NCBI GenBank assembly: GCA_039519185.1
Contig: CM076846.1
Span: 226,350,659-226,414,658, forward strand
Length of the DNA: 64,000 nucleotides
Source: Astragalus membranaceus
Taxonomy: Eukaryota > Streptophyta > Magnoliopsida > Fabales > Fabaceae
Reading direction: 5' to 3'
Shown here: piece by piece, positions 36,951 to 48,722 of the stretch
How the letters are laid out: each line of letters starts with the position of its first letter
Position numbering within the stretch: position 1 is the stretch's first letter
Translations under genes and position numbers: made by a program
Notes under the pieces: model-generated
What the model was told of the DNA's origin: nothing
Seen by the model: only the letters and a program-made list of their open reading frames with translations
Database searches by the model: none

Positions 36951-39530
36951 AAAAAAACATGAGGTACCAAATTGACAAAATTTACAAATCTGGAAAAACA
37001 CCTCATTCTTCATCATCTTTATCTTCTCCAGCGAGCCAAGATAAAGTACCAAAATTACTATTTAGTTTTTTTTTAAAATATACACTTAATACTATCTCTA
37101 AAATGAATCAAATTGTTAATAGAAAAGTTAAGATCGACATCAGATCCTTTACCCAAAATATAAAAGATCAACATCAATTCATTGTCAAAAAAACATCAAT
37201 TCATTAATTAGTCCCATCAGTACCGAATACTTTTGATTAAATTCATTGTATAACTTTAATTCTCCCAAATTCACGCGTCAAATGTTTGTTTGTGAAAATT
37301 AAGGCAGGACATCTAGACAGCCATTTTTTGTCCCTCTTGATACACCAACCTTCGCAATCACAGAACCTTTCCATAACCATACACTTGAATCCAAAGTACT
37401 TTGTGAGTTGCACCAGCTGGTTGAAATAATAAATTCACCGTATGCCCCAAGCAAATCACGTAGAAGCAGCTTCCATGTTAATATTTAATTTTTTCCAATA
37501 AATATTTTCGGACAAAGTGGTAGATGTGAGTCAGCTTTTCTGTTTCTTTTCTAAATCTGACTCAGCTTATCTCTAATATTTTTGAGTGTTCAATTTGTCA
37601 TCAGATGAGTCAGCTTGCTACATATGAAAGATATATACAATATTCAACTTACATAAGGAGAAGTATTTTCTTTGACAGCTAAAAAGAATTAAACTATTAA
37701 ATTGCCTGCCTTATTTTTACGTGTCTCAAATGGGAAAAAAAGTGCTTTACTAGTAATTAAAAATTCATATTATATATGGAGAATGAATTTCTTTAATGAT
37801 GTGTAAATGTTTTTCATTAATTAAAGAGATAGAATAGGAGGTAAAGATAGCGATATATATCTGATTTGGGTTACTAAAAGCATGATATTTCTATATGATT
37901 TAGTTGACGGTGAATAGGAAGGGCATTAATGAATGAAACAGCACTTCAGTTCATGATGATAGTGTTTGTTTAAGAACAGGTATTAAAATGAGTTTGTTGA
38001 TTCGCCACTTTTACCTAACCTAGGTCACTATATATTATATGGTTAGTTCATCCACTACACATGATTGGCTTTTTAATTAAGTTGAATTAAATTTATCTTT
38101 TATTTGAAGGGTATTTTGGAGATAATATAACAAAAAAATAGTTAAAAGTTTGTTTATTTTTCATTATGAACTTACATTTGTTTATAAGTCATTTTTTTTT
38201 TGACATCCTCTCTCATAAGTCATTATCAGAGGTATGCAATATTATCTTTGCTGTACTACATCAATTAATAATTTCCTACTTTCCACGTTTTCATTTATTG
38301 AATTTGAATGTTGACAAAATCTGACCAAGGCCGAAGGTGCTAGAAACGGTACAAATTTTATTTTTTGTTGAGGAAAATATACAAATAATATGATCTCTAA
38401 TTTATTGAGTGTCCTATAATTAGCTATCCATCGACATACGTGGGTCACTCCAGTCTCCAGTGAAGTGCTCAACAATGGATAATGAATTTTTGATTTTAAT
38501 TCTTTTTAAGAGTTGTTGTGTTATTTTGACACAACATTTCTTTTGGTATTATTTTGACACAACACCTTTTTTTTGTCGGTAGATAGAGTATGAAGTGCTA
38601 CTGAAAAGTACTCACACGTATACAATCGCGAGATCCTGATCAGTTCGAACCCGAAACATGATATTGAGCATGTCAACTGTGTCGCAATTTTTTTATCAAA
38701 AAAAAAACTGTGTCGCAATTTTCATTTGTGTCTTATGGTAATTGGTAAATGATGTGTAAATTCTTAATTAATTTAGTTTATTATGTGTTTAATAAGTTTT
38801 TTAATAGTAATAATATCTTTTTCACAATTAATACTAAAAAGTATATGGTTTCTTTTTAGTGAGAAAAAATTAATACATGGTTGGTGACATGCAGATATTT
38901 GATTAATCGGCTCATTACATGGTTGGTGAGTTATTAACATTTTGAAAAAATATTAATCTCTATTTTTTAAAACTAAAATGGTTAATAACTTGCAAATATT
39001 AATCTCTACTTTGAAACTACAACATCCACGTAATATATATATATATATATGTTTTAAGCAAATATTGACATGAATTAATTAAATATGTATAAATCATTAA
39101 TCAAGTACTCTAGGTTAAGTTTTGAAAATTAGTAGTTGATTATGTTAAATAATTGTTCATAACTCATCAACATCTTAATAAACTAAAGAGTTTAATTGCT
39201 ACGTGTCTTCCGTGTAAACTTTTTACACTCAAACTAATAAGAAATCATGATATGATAGGGAGATATGCAGTGGTTATTATTATAATTCTTTTTAATTGCA
39301 TGTCAACTTGTAACAGATCTATGTTTTACACCAAGAGAACGAGTCGGTGGTATACAATGGTCGACGGCTATAAGCCTTGTCAAAAAAACTGTTTCTCTTT
39401 TTTTTGAGTAGGAAAAGCACAGCTATTTGATTATTTTTGCAAAGGAAGCTACAGAGATGACAGACACATTGACAATAGAAAAGAAAATAATAATAATAAT
39501 AATAATAAAAAAAAGATCAAAAAAGGAAAT
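36951..39530. other. AT-rich intergenic region
   Basis: No gene with a recognisable family. A tRNA-like B-box sequence (CAGTTCGAACCCGAAAC, about 38640-38656) with nearby CTGTGTCGCAATTTT repeated at 38677 and 38708 suggests a SINE remnant. A short AT run lies at about 39034-39050 and an AAT trinucleotide run at about 39489-39506. Confidence 0.4.
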
Positions 39531-39537
39531 AAATAAT

Positions 39538-40506
39538 TCAGACTTGCTTAACAACATGATGTATCTGCTGCTGCATCATTTCAAGTTGGTTGAGTCGAGA
39601 GCATGATCTAACCATCATCTCACCCGCCAATGGAACCACAGGGAGACTATCACAATTACATATCTCAATCATGAAACCATCTGGATCATGGAAAAACAGT
39701 TGATCAACTTGAATTCCACCTTCCTCTACCATTGCACGCACGTATCCTATCCCCATCTCCTTCAGCTTCTTCTCCACTGCTCCCATGCTTTCACACTATA
39801 AATGTTCATTCACAACCAAACAACACATTAATTATATATTTATTTATTTATTTATACACGTTAGCTCATCGGTAAGAGCTTAGTATTATATCCTCAAAGT
39901 GCTGAGTTCAAATTCAAATCCTCAAGGCGCCTTTTTTTTAACATCGTGGGCCATTTTCTTACTTAGTAGGCTACCCAGCAATGCACTCATGATCTTCTCT
40001 ACCTCATGTAGAGTTTTTGCCTTCCGTGAGAATCGAACCATGTACCCTGAGGCTTAGGTACATGTTCAATGCATTCCCACTACCAATTGAGCTATCTTCT
40101 ATAATTTGTGTTTATCTCTGGCAATTTTTAATTGCAAAGAACCACAAGAAGTTGGAAGGTTTGAGCTAAGCTAAATTGTTTTCATATATTTAGCGTGTCA
40201 CATATATAGTTGGTTTTATTATATATAAAGGTTCCTTCTTCTTTTACTAAAAATAAATTTATTTATTATATATACACCACTAAATAATAAATAATATATA
40301 CTACTTTTTTTTTGGAGTACAAAGAAACGATGAAGAAATAATCCTGCCTGGAATGAAATATGATTATCTTTTGGATTAATTTCCTTCTTCCTTGGAATAT
40401 TTTCAGGGTCCTCTGCTTGCAGCAAGTGAATTCCAATCCCGTAGCCAAATAGCCTGCACAAAGAAAAATCAAATGAAGTTCTTTCATTTCTCTCATAATA
40501 ATATTC

Positions 40507-40544
<38 letters not shown>

Positions 40545-40717
40545 TTCTTTATAATTAATTACCATGCTCCATCAAAATCAAGTGATCCAGGCCTTCTGAT
40601 AGGAATAAATCCAAGAACATTTTGGTAAAAGTTCATAGATTCTTCAACTGATACGCAGATGAGGGAGATGTGATTCACAGACTTTAGGCGCAGAGGGTTT
40701 CCTACAATTTCCTTCAT
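39538..40717 (-). CDS. Glyoxalase I / VOC superfamily protein (GLYI4/GLYI7-like)
   Basis: Three minus-strand exons (40563-40717, 40348-40453, 39538-39795) join to 519 nt and 172 residues, the usual length for this family. The fold is a single VOC domain (residues about 14-135): LKSVNHISLIC supplies the first His, NPKDNHISFQC the next, and FFHDPDGFMIEICN the acidic residue near the end. The protein closely resembles Arabidopsis GLYI4/GLYI7 (from memory). Those proteins belong to the glyoxalase I family, but plant members of this clade may not be classical lactoylglutathione lyases; they are tied to methylglyoxal and stress responses. No transit peptide is seen. Intron 1 is GT-AG. Intron 2 appears to start with GC (CAG|GCAGGA) and end TATAG. 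Intron 2 also holds SINE-like inserts. Confidence 0.9.
39850..39930 (+). mobile_element. SINE-like repeat in intron 2 of the glyoxalase gene
   Basis: A box TTAGCTCATCGGTAAGAGC and B box GAGTTCAAATTC have tRNA-like spacing. No target duplication was identified. Confidence 0.45.
39940..40105 (-). mobile_element. SINE, minus strand, in intron 2 of the glyoxalase gene
   Basis: Read on the minus strand: GATAGCTCAATTGGTAG (A box, about 40098) and GGTTCGATTCTCAC (B box, about 40035), followed by a body ending near an A-rich tail at about 39940. It is tRNA-derived. Confidence 0.6.
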
Positions 40718-40854
40718 TTTTTTTTCTTCTAAAAAGTTGTTTGTAAATGCAAAGTAGAATTTGAAGAGAGAAAGAAAGAAGGGAAGAAAATGAAAGTAAA
40801 GAAAAGAAAAGAGAAAAACGGAATTAAGTCCACAAAAGAGAAATAGGCGCGAGC

Positions 40855-40949
40855 TATATATAGAGGGTGCTTCTTGCGTTGATGTATGCCACGTGTCAAT
40901 GCTCTTCGTAAGCATCACAAGGATTTCACTTACACGTCACTCCCACGTG
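40855..40949 (-). promoter_or_regulatory. Glyoxalase gene promoter: TATA box and two G-boxes
   Basis: On the minus strand a CTCTATATATAG TATA element (40855-40864) lies about 140 bp before the ATG. Two CACGTG cores (40890-40895 in GCCACGTGTC, and 40944-40949) lie 30-90 bp further upstream. G-box/ABRE elements recruit bZIP and bHLH factors in abscisic acid, stress and light responses; such control here is inference. Confidence 0.6.
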
Positions 40950-41686
40950 CTTGCTGAGTAGGATTTAATGCATTCAATCCATCCATAGCTATAAGCTACT
41001 TATTAGTAAAACAAATACGTCACGCATAAATATTTTTCAATTTTCATTATTATATAAATTAATAAATACCTAATCGTGTTTTATTATTATATACAAGAGT
41101 ATTAAATATTTAAAAAAATATTATAATATTACAATATAGTAAAATACTCAATCAGATCCGTATTATAAGAAACAATTCCAAATTTGCATATACAAAAGGA
41201 TATAACCCTAATATTCAGTTGCTGGGCGCTAGATTGTTTCTGTTTTCCTTTTTTTTCTGTTTTGCTGTATTTTTTATTTTGATTTTATCTTCCTATACCA
41301 AAAAAAAACAGGATAATCTTGATATTAGAATGTTTTTCCAAAAGTACCCCTTTTCGAAATGGTTGGTTTGTATAATTAATAACAGTAGTTATAATTTTCA
41401 TTTTTTTAATTAATGTGTAAATGTAAAATTAACATTTAATATACCAAGAGATTGATGAGAGTTGATATATCTATATCTATACTATGTATATTTGTAACCA
41501 GTAACGTTCGCCTAGTGGTATATTTGTACCCTTTAAGAAGGAGTTTAAAATCCAAATTGAGTTCTTCTATTTGAGATGCTCTAAAGAAAATAACATGTAA
41601 AAACAAACATAACATGACTAGCTAAAAGCAAGAATCGTCAAATTATGGGAAATGGCAGTTCTACATTTATGGACCATAGAAAAACT

Positions 41687-41689
<3 letters not shown>
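40950..41689. other. AT-rich upstream region with a possible Helitron 5' end
   Basis: A|TCTATACTATGTATAT at 41475-41491 resembles the 5' end of the Helitron at 58291. No matching 3' hairpin plus CTAG was found to its right. No gene. Confidence 0.3.

Positions 41690-41752
<63 letters not shown>
41690..41752. repeat. AT microsatellite
   Basis: About 62 bp of uninterrupted AT units. Confidence 0.95.
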
Positions 41753-41755
<3 letters not shown>

Positions 41756-41839
41756 CAACCATAGTCCAACCTCAACCATTTGGCAAGAATAGAAAAAGCA
41801 AACAGAGTACTTATATAAGTTAGAATATGCAACACATAA

Positions 41840-42049
41840 CTACTTTTTCGAACAAATCAGTATGGAAAAGAACTTCTGAAAAAATTTCTTAATGGACATT
41901 GGAGAAGATTGATTATATGTAGGTTGATTATTTGCTTGACCATCAGTTCCCGACTGAACAAATGGAGGTGAAGGATTCTCGACGAAAATGTTGCCATCCT
42001 CCGAAATCATCGGAGAATGATGGTGTCTCTTGAACGAGCTGGAGGACAT
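41840..42049 (-). CDS. Small hypothetical protein, doubtful
   Basis: A 69-codon frame starting MSSSSFKRHHHSPMISEDG, rich in Ser, Asn, Pro and Gln, with a basic/aromatic tail (SIKKFFQKFFSILICSKK). I know no family for it. There are no introns, promoter or neighbours that support it. It may be the end of an unseen spliced gene or chance. Confidence 0.2.
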   Translation of the reverse strand: MSSSSFKRHHHSPMISEDGNIFVENPSPPFVQSGTDGQANNQPTYNQSSPMSIKKFFQKFFSILICSKK

Positions 42050-42059
42050 TGAGAATCAA

Positions 42060-43082
42060 ATGAAAAAATGTAACATAGTTAGAAATAGAACGAAAACCAT
42101 GCGCTCAGGTCAGTGGTACTGCTTCCCATAGGCCCGTATGGATGTGGTTGTTGGAGATCTGAAAGTTGGAAATAAAAATGAGCCAAAACATTTCTCTAAC
42201 TAAAAAAGGGAAAATATATGAAGAAATCAAATTGCAACCACAAATTTAAATTCAATGACTTTGAAAGGTCATATAATTTTGGGGACTTTAGCGAGGATTC
42301 ATTTTAGAGAAAAAGGATAAGGGAGAAAGTATTTGCTAAGTGAAATAGACACGGCAATGCCCTAGGATTATGAGAGCAACCAAACAATTTTATGGAAAAA
42401 AATAAGATCCTTTAGTAACAAAATCTCAAATCCTCCCCAGTTGGTTGCATTAGCAGTTTGAGCGACAATCGGGGTACTTTTCGCATGTCACCCTCAATAG
42501 GTCATGCAATAACCTAATTTCCATGTCTCTGTCAATAAAAGAGCTGTGAATCAATGAAATAACGACATATATCCTGTTGAAAAATGTTATCTCTAAACAA
42601 TGGTGCTAAAAAGACTTAATAATTATTTATTTCGCTCCAGCTTATATCCTGGTGTGATTGCAAATTCAAAGGTTACGTAATTCTTGTGTGGTAAAAGCTT
42701 ATTGGTAATTTTTAATTTATGATTTATTTGTTATTTGTCGGTTTGCGTTTTGATTGAACCAAAAGTTAATCTGGAGCGGTTATTACTAATTTTTTAGATT
42801 TAAGTTTTATTTCTAAATGTATGTGATGACTAAACCAAAAGTAGATCTGATATCGACTTTTTGATGTACATAGTAACCTATATAACTTGAATTAAGCATC
42901 GCTACCACTAACATAAGTATTTTAAGTTAAAAAGCAGGGCTTTATAAGTAATGGAAAAAAAGGTGTGCAAATATAAATAGGGTTTCAGAAGAGGTAGGTA
43001 TGATAAAAGCAATGGCCGGGAGCCCAATGCCCAAAATGTTGTTCACGGAAAAAATGGGAGTGCAAGTAATAAGGTACTAAAG
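42060..43082. other. AT-rich spacer
   Basis: No gene recognised. Decayed sequences only. Confidence 0.35.
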
Positions 43083-43090
43083 GTTTGGAT

Positions 43091-43431
43091 TAGGGGTGGA
43101 CAAAATGTATTAACCCGTCCGTCATCCGATATAACCGAGGCATGAATGATGAATGCGGTTGGGTGTTGGCGGATTATGGAAACTGGGTGTTTGGCCAGAA
43201 GCTGTCTCAGCAAAACACTGCTACTTCATTGCAGCCATCTTCATGTGATATTTTCTTTCTTCTTCTAAATGACTAAAACCGCCCGAGACAACCGTTAAAC
43301 CGCCAAACCGTCATCCGTGGTAACCGCATGCTCAAACGGTCGGAAGTGGTGCATTTCTTAGCTGGTCGGTTTTCCATGGATGTGGAGTTTTTGGCCCGAA
43401 TCCGACCACACCCGACCGGTGTCCACCCCTA
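43091..43431. mobile_element. hAT-type MITE of 341 bp
   Basis: The ends TAGGGGTGGACA and TGTCCACCCCTA are perfect 12-bp inverted repeats, flanked by the identical 8-bp duplication GTTTGGAT (43083-43090 and 43432-43439). The interior has imperfect arms (CGGTT/AACCG words) and no coding. Confidence 0.9.
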
Positions 43432-44099
43432 GTTTGGATTAAATAAATCTCTCATTGGTGTATCAATCAATTTGACTGTGTGATATATAATATAAAATAC
43501 CACTACAAAAAACGGAACAGATTGCGGGGGTTTTTAAGTCGCTTAGCGGGGGTTTTAAACCCCCGCAACCTAATCTGCGGGGGTTTTAAAAAACGCCGGA
43601 GTTTCAAGTGCCGCAATCGTTTTGCGGGGGTTTTTAGAAAACGCTGGTATCATGTCTTTTAGCGGGGGTTTTACTGCGGGGGTTTTTAACCTCCACAATT
43701 AGTGGAGGTTTTTTTGAGGGGGTTATAAACCTCCTTAAGTCGAGTGATTTGTAGGAGTTTTATTTTTGTGGAGATTTTTGATTGCCATATAGTTTATAGG
43801 ACTTTTTTGTGCGGGTTAATTACAACCTCCTATAATAGAGTCAATATTTCTTTTGCAATTTGAAAATTTTTTTTCCTTATCTCATTACCATATTTTTATC
43901 AATAATAACTTTACACACATCTTACATAACACTTACTAAGCTTGATCAAAAAACTGAAAATTTCATTAAAAATATAACTGTGATAACATAAATGTAATGT
44001 CAAATATCTAAAATAGTTAATGTCATCCAACTCAAAAACATAATAAAAAGAAACAATTGTAGCTCAAATATCTATCAAAATGATAATAGCATCAAGAAA

Positions 44100-44700
44100 T
44101 CCTATACTAAAAGATCCTAAAACTATTAAATGTTGCTAGCAGATGCCTTGCAGCAGCAGCAGATCCAGGTTCCTTGCAGCAGCAGATTTATCTTCAACTC
44201 CCCAATAGCAGTAAGCCGTGCATCCTTCTGTAAAAGCTCCACTGCAAGGACACACTTGCCTGATAATCAAGCAAAAGAACACTGTTAGCAATGTGAATGC
44301 CAACAAAATAAACTAAATCAGCTAGAGTACACTAATGAATGAGTTATGAACCCCACATTTTTTCTTGTTTTCTCAAACAGCAACAAGAGTGTAATGTAAC
44401 TAACAACCACAAACAAATGCAACACAAAAGAAATGCATGATCACCAACGATGACAACTGACAAGCAAAAGAGATAAGAAACTTGAATGTATGAAACTATA
44501 ATGCTTTATAGACCAACGAGTATCTAATTTGATTGAATTACCATTCTTTTTTACACCAACAAGTACCTCTGTCTCCTCTCCAGCTGTTACCACTGCATCA
44601 TTCATGTTTAGCAGGTGCACTATTCTTGGCACCAGCCTCTTAGTATTCAATGATGCAAGTGACATAAGACTAAATTTAAGAATAATAAATAACACAATAA
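44100..44700 (-). pseudogene. Other possible captured exons in the CACTA element
   Basis: Minus-strand frames SLMSLASLNTKRLVPRIVHL with AVVTAGEETEVLVGVKK (44520-44670) and KCVLAVELLQKDARL with TAIGELKINLLLQG (about 44165-44260) look protein-like and have plausible splice borders. I cannot name the source gene or genes. They do not match the rest of glyoxalase II. Confidence 0.35.
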
Positions 44701-44914
44701 ATCTAAAGATTTAAAGTAGGACCTCTTCAAAACGCATATGCATGACAACTTTCTAACAATTTCAAAGACAATGAGAGCCAAAAATCTAAAGATTTAAAGT
44801 AGGATTTCTCTTCTTTTTTTGCTTTGAGTTACATTACATGCATTTCAAAAAACTACATTTTTCAGACATGTTTTCACAAGAAGTCATTAAAATGAAAACT
44901 ATTGATAAAATTAC

Positions 44915-45903
44915 CAGTGTATCTCCAGTAAACACAGTTGGGTTCTCATCCACTTTGTCAGTAACATAATAGCAGATGTGACCTTTAGTGTGGCTAAGAA
45001 AGTCAGAGAAATGGCTTATGTTAACAAGAGAGGTACATTTTTGTCAAAAAAACAAGAGAGGTACAAACAAGGGTTTGGAGAAAAAGTGAAAGTGAAACTG
45101 AGGTTGAACTACTAGAGAAAAGAGAAAAAAGCATTAAGATTACCAGAAGATTGATAATTATTAACAACTAATAATGCACCTAACAAGAATTAATAACAGA
45201 TAAGGCCGATGAAGCAAGACATGTATTCTGTGTATCTTATCAAGTATGTAATTTTATCGCTTTTAAACTTTATTGTCACATAAGCAGGGCTAAACCCTCA
45301 AACACAGGATGAGACAATTGGCACAAGTTCAGCAAGCAGTATGTAATTAAATGATAATTCTTCAGCACAGAGCCTTACTGGTAAGAGATACACATTATAG
45401 TTATAGCTCCCCTTGTAAATAGACTTACAAAATACTTATCCTGACCTGATTACTTACAATTGCTGGCATTCAAATGTTATGCACATCAGTTAGCAGTTAG
45501 CACTTAGCAAGTTGATGACCTTCTGATACATAAAAGTCAGTCAGACCATTTATTTCCTTTGTTTCACTTTGGAGATTGGATTATTTTCTTATCTCATTTG
45601 AAATGAAGCAAAGACTGAAGGCCTAAAAAATTACAGCCTCGGTCGATATATAATACAGTGCACTAATTAAAAACTCTCCACTTTTGGGAAGGGGGGAAGG
45701 ATGCCAACAAGAATCTTAATTGACAAGTTGAGTTAGCATACCAAGGTGTGTGCAGTGCCAAAATACTAATATCAGCTCCAAGATGCAACTTATCACCATT
45801 TTCAACTTTATGAGTGCAACCTTTCACATTATCTATTGAACCACCATAGACCTTGATTCCAGGTACCAATTCCTTTATCTTCTCATTTCCACCAGCATGA
45901 TCC
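44915..45903 (-). pseudogene. Captured glyoxalase II (hydroxyacylglutathione hydrolase) exons
   Basis: Two minus-strand exons (45742-45903 and 44915-44993) splice in frame, with GT-AG borders and phase kept (Cys codon split TG|C). They encode DHAGGNEKIKELVPGIKVYG onward to LGADISILALHTPC, then HTKGHICYYVTDKV to VFTGDTL, about 80 residues. Cytosolic GLX2 hydrolyses S-lactoylglutathione using two metal ions. The DH of the THHHWDH motif, the HTxGH His and the GD Asp remain. The exon with the leading HxH ligands and all exons after GDTL are absent. It cannot make an active enzyme. The intact intron suggests capture from genomic DNA, not from mRNA. Confidence 0.88.
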
Positions 45904-47279
45904 CTGTTGCATAGTCACACAATAATAATCACAATATTTTCCTTTCCCCCTCTCAAAAGACATAAAAACTAACAGCAGCACCAAACATAATAACCAAGTA
46001 AATGCTTAGCAACTCAAGAGTTAGCTAATAAAAGTACATAAGATAAAAATCGACAACAAAATAGTTGGTTAATGCAGTTTAAATACGTGCATTAAATGGC
46101 TAAGAATAAAATGGTTAACGGATATAACAGGTGTTGAAACTCATTAATCATCTACTGATCGTAATTATCTAAGTATTTGAACTACTTAATCAATTATTTT
46201 ACTGTCAATTTTTGTGTTCAACTGCAAAATTTAAGACATAGTAACATAGTGAACCTACAATATTATAATATGGTTATTTCTAGATTCTGAGTAGTATTAG
46301 TTAATCACCAATAAATTGCATTTTGCTGTCAACTCTTTTGTGTGTTCATGTGGAGTGTATTAGCCAAATCAATTGCCATAGATTAAAGAAAGAATAATCA
46401 AGGAGAAGGAAAGTAGGGAGAATTTAGTTACCTGTCATGGAGGTGAGAGTTCCATGATGGCTTAAAAGAGAGAATTTCATGATCAATTTTGAAGCATACA
46501 CAGAAATCACAGGACTTAACTCACTTGACCTTTTCTCTGCGACAATCATAAACAAATACTTATATTAAACTCAGAATCAGAACAAAGAAAAAAGTACAAG
46601 TGAATGCCAATCTTCCATCACATTCAGGAAGCCAAAATTTAAAACATGTGTGATAACATAAGCACTTACTCTAACAATCTGAATCTGGCTCCATGCAACT
46701 ACAACGAAAGCATGAAACAATCTTCCATCACATTTTTTTTGTTCCTCTTATCCTCATAATATTACTGTAACCTAAAGGACTGCATCAAATCCAACAAGAA
46801 CAGAAACTATTTTACTATACCATGTAAAGCATCCAATTTAAATGTAATACACCAACATTGTAGATGGAAACTGAAATCCAATCAAACTAAATACTACAGG
46901 AAACAGAAAATTGGAAAAGAATAATTCCAATTCAAAATCAAAGAAATTTCATGCCTAACCTGTTGATGAGCTTGTTGTAGAGAAGTTGCAGAGAATCCCT
47001 AACCTAAAATCAAAGGGAATAATGAGTTTCCACCTACTTAAAATCAGAACCTAAGAAGGAAACATGTAACAATCAACTTAAAATCAACATAAGAAGGTAA
47101 ATCACAAACCGTTCTTGCGATAATGGAAAACCTAGAAAAAGAAATCGGTTTATATTTTGGCAAAACGTAAGAACTTGGTTTGCGATGTGAAAAACCTAGA
47201 AAAGAGATTGAGCAAATACCAAAGAGATTGAGTAAATACTGTTCTTACCGAAGAAAAAACTTACCTTTGAATGTGGTTT

Positions 47280-47610
47280 GTGGTCGCCGCGCAGCCGCGG
47301 AGGAAGAAGAGAGAAGAGAGAGTCGGTCACTGAAGAGAGAAGAGAAAGCGTTGAGAGAAACGAAGTGAGGAGATGGAGGCGAGAGAGGCGGACTGCGGAG
47401 TGAGGTTTCGCGAGGGAGGTTTACGAGGGTAGAAGGTGATTCGAGGGTAGAAGGTGAGAAGAGGGATAGTGAAAGTGAGAAGAGGGAAGCTGAAACAAAC
47501 AGAGGAGAGGGAAGCTGAAATTAGGTGTTTTTTTAAGAAGAGGGAAGCTGAAATTACGCGAGGGAGAGTGAAAGTGAGAAGAGGGAAGCTGAAATTAGAA
47601 GGTTTTTTTT
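47280..47610 (-). repeat. GA-rich tandem repeats inside the CACTA right part
   Basis: GAGAAGAGGGAAGCTGAAA recurs about four times (47456-47600) with GTGAGAAGAGGG variants. On the minus strand this is a CT-rich tract of the type found in plant 5' leaders, upstream of the captured exons, and could drive or lead a chimeric transcript. Confidence 0.6.
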
Positions 47611-47799
47611 TGTTTTTTTATTTTATATTTAGCGGGGGTTTTTCGTGACACTCAGCGGGGGTTTTTTAAACCTCCGTAAAATGAAACAACATTTTCAACT
47701 TGTTGGCCGAGGAGTTCCTTTTTTATTGTTAAACTGATGGGGTTTTTAAAACCTCCGCAATAAAACCCCCGCTATTTGATCCGTTTTTTGTAGTGTACT

Positions 47800-48377
47800 A
47801 TTAGTTGAATTCGTAACCCAGGACCTCACAGTTGTGTGCGTGAGTTTCAGGTGGCATTTGCCACTCTGTCTAAAACAAAAAAATACTATTAGTTGAGATT
47901 GTATCGATCATTATAAAAAATCTCAATCATTTCATAATATATAATATATTATACTACATCCTACTGTTATTTTAACAATTTCGCAGTGGTCGCGTGGTGG
48001 AATGTCGGTGAACTTGCTCTTCTTTGCACGGAGGAGGACGGCAGCGCAACCCGAGGCGTGCTTCTCTAGAAATTTTTTTATTTTTGTTTTATGCTTCATT
48101 CTCTTTTTTTTGATCAAATTTATGCTTCATTTTCTGTTTATGAGAATTTTACTATCGTTTTTTTTAGCATCAAAGAAAAGATACGCATGCATAAATATAT
48201 TTCAAAAATTAAAAGACATATGCTTACTGCTTCTCTTTGTTGTTTCTGTTCTCAGAAATTTTTGATTGCACTATTTACACTTGATTGATTAGGGTTTCGA
48301 TATGAAACCACTAATCTTTTTAGGTGATGAACGTTTTTGCTGTTGCCTTCTCTTTTTTTTTGTTTTGAATCCTTTTC
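47800..48377. other. Spacer with SINE-like remnant
   Basis: 47815-47880 resembles the 26880-26975 tRNA-derived remnant (GGACCTCACAGTTGTGT, GTGAGTTTC, GGTGGCATTTGCCACTCT). The rest has no gene. Confidence 0.4.
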
Positions 48378-48722
48378 TGGCTCAGGGACAAGAGGAAGGG
48401 TGGAAAAAGAGAGAAACTCTCTAAATTCTCAAGAGAACTTGTTGTTACTTAATTATTGCTTGGATATTGATTCGATCACAAATGCTTGGTGATGAGCCCT
48501 ATTTATACTACTCTTGTAGGGCTTACATTACAAAATAGAGGGATCTAGAAGCATTGATTACAAAAGAAAAATCTAGAGATATGAATACTCTAGTTCCTAT
48601 TACTAGAAAGATCTAGAAAACTTAAGATTGGACTAGTTCTTAATTATATCTTATTTAGTAGTATATATTGAAGGTTCCATAATACCCTTTATTTCTAGAA
48701 ACTTCTATCTCATTCTCCATCA
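48378..48722 (-). repeat. 3' LTR of the gypsy element
   Basis: 345 bp. On the minus strand it begins TGATGGAGAATGAGA and ends CTGAGCCA. It is paired with 51043-51387. Confidence 0.93.

Larger units (their letters stand above)
43501..47795. mobile_element. Complete non-autonomous CACTA transposon with captured gene pieces
   Basis: The left end CACTACAAAAAACGGA and right end TCCGTTTTTTGTAGTG are perfect 16-bp inverted repeats. Both are flanked by the 3-bp duplication TAC (43498-43500 and 47796-47798), the CACTA (En/Spm) rule. Subterminal words GCGGGGGTTTTTAA/TTAAAACCCCCGC recur many times in 43520-43740 and 47630-47775. There is no transposase. The interior instead carries minus-strand exons of a glyoxalase II gene and a GA-rich leader-like zone (47280-47610). 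At 4,295 bp, this is a gene-transducing CACTA element of the kind known from several plants. Confidence 0.9.

Noticed and set aside
40000..40100. Possible true tRNA gene on the minus strand
   Set aside because: A and B boxes are present but the arms do not fold into a cloverleaf with a CCA-ready acceptor, and a body and tail follow; a SINE explains it.
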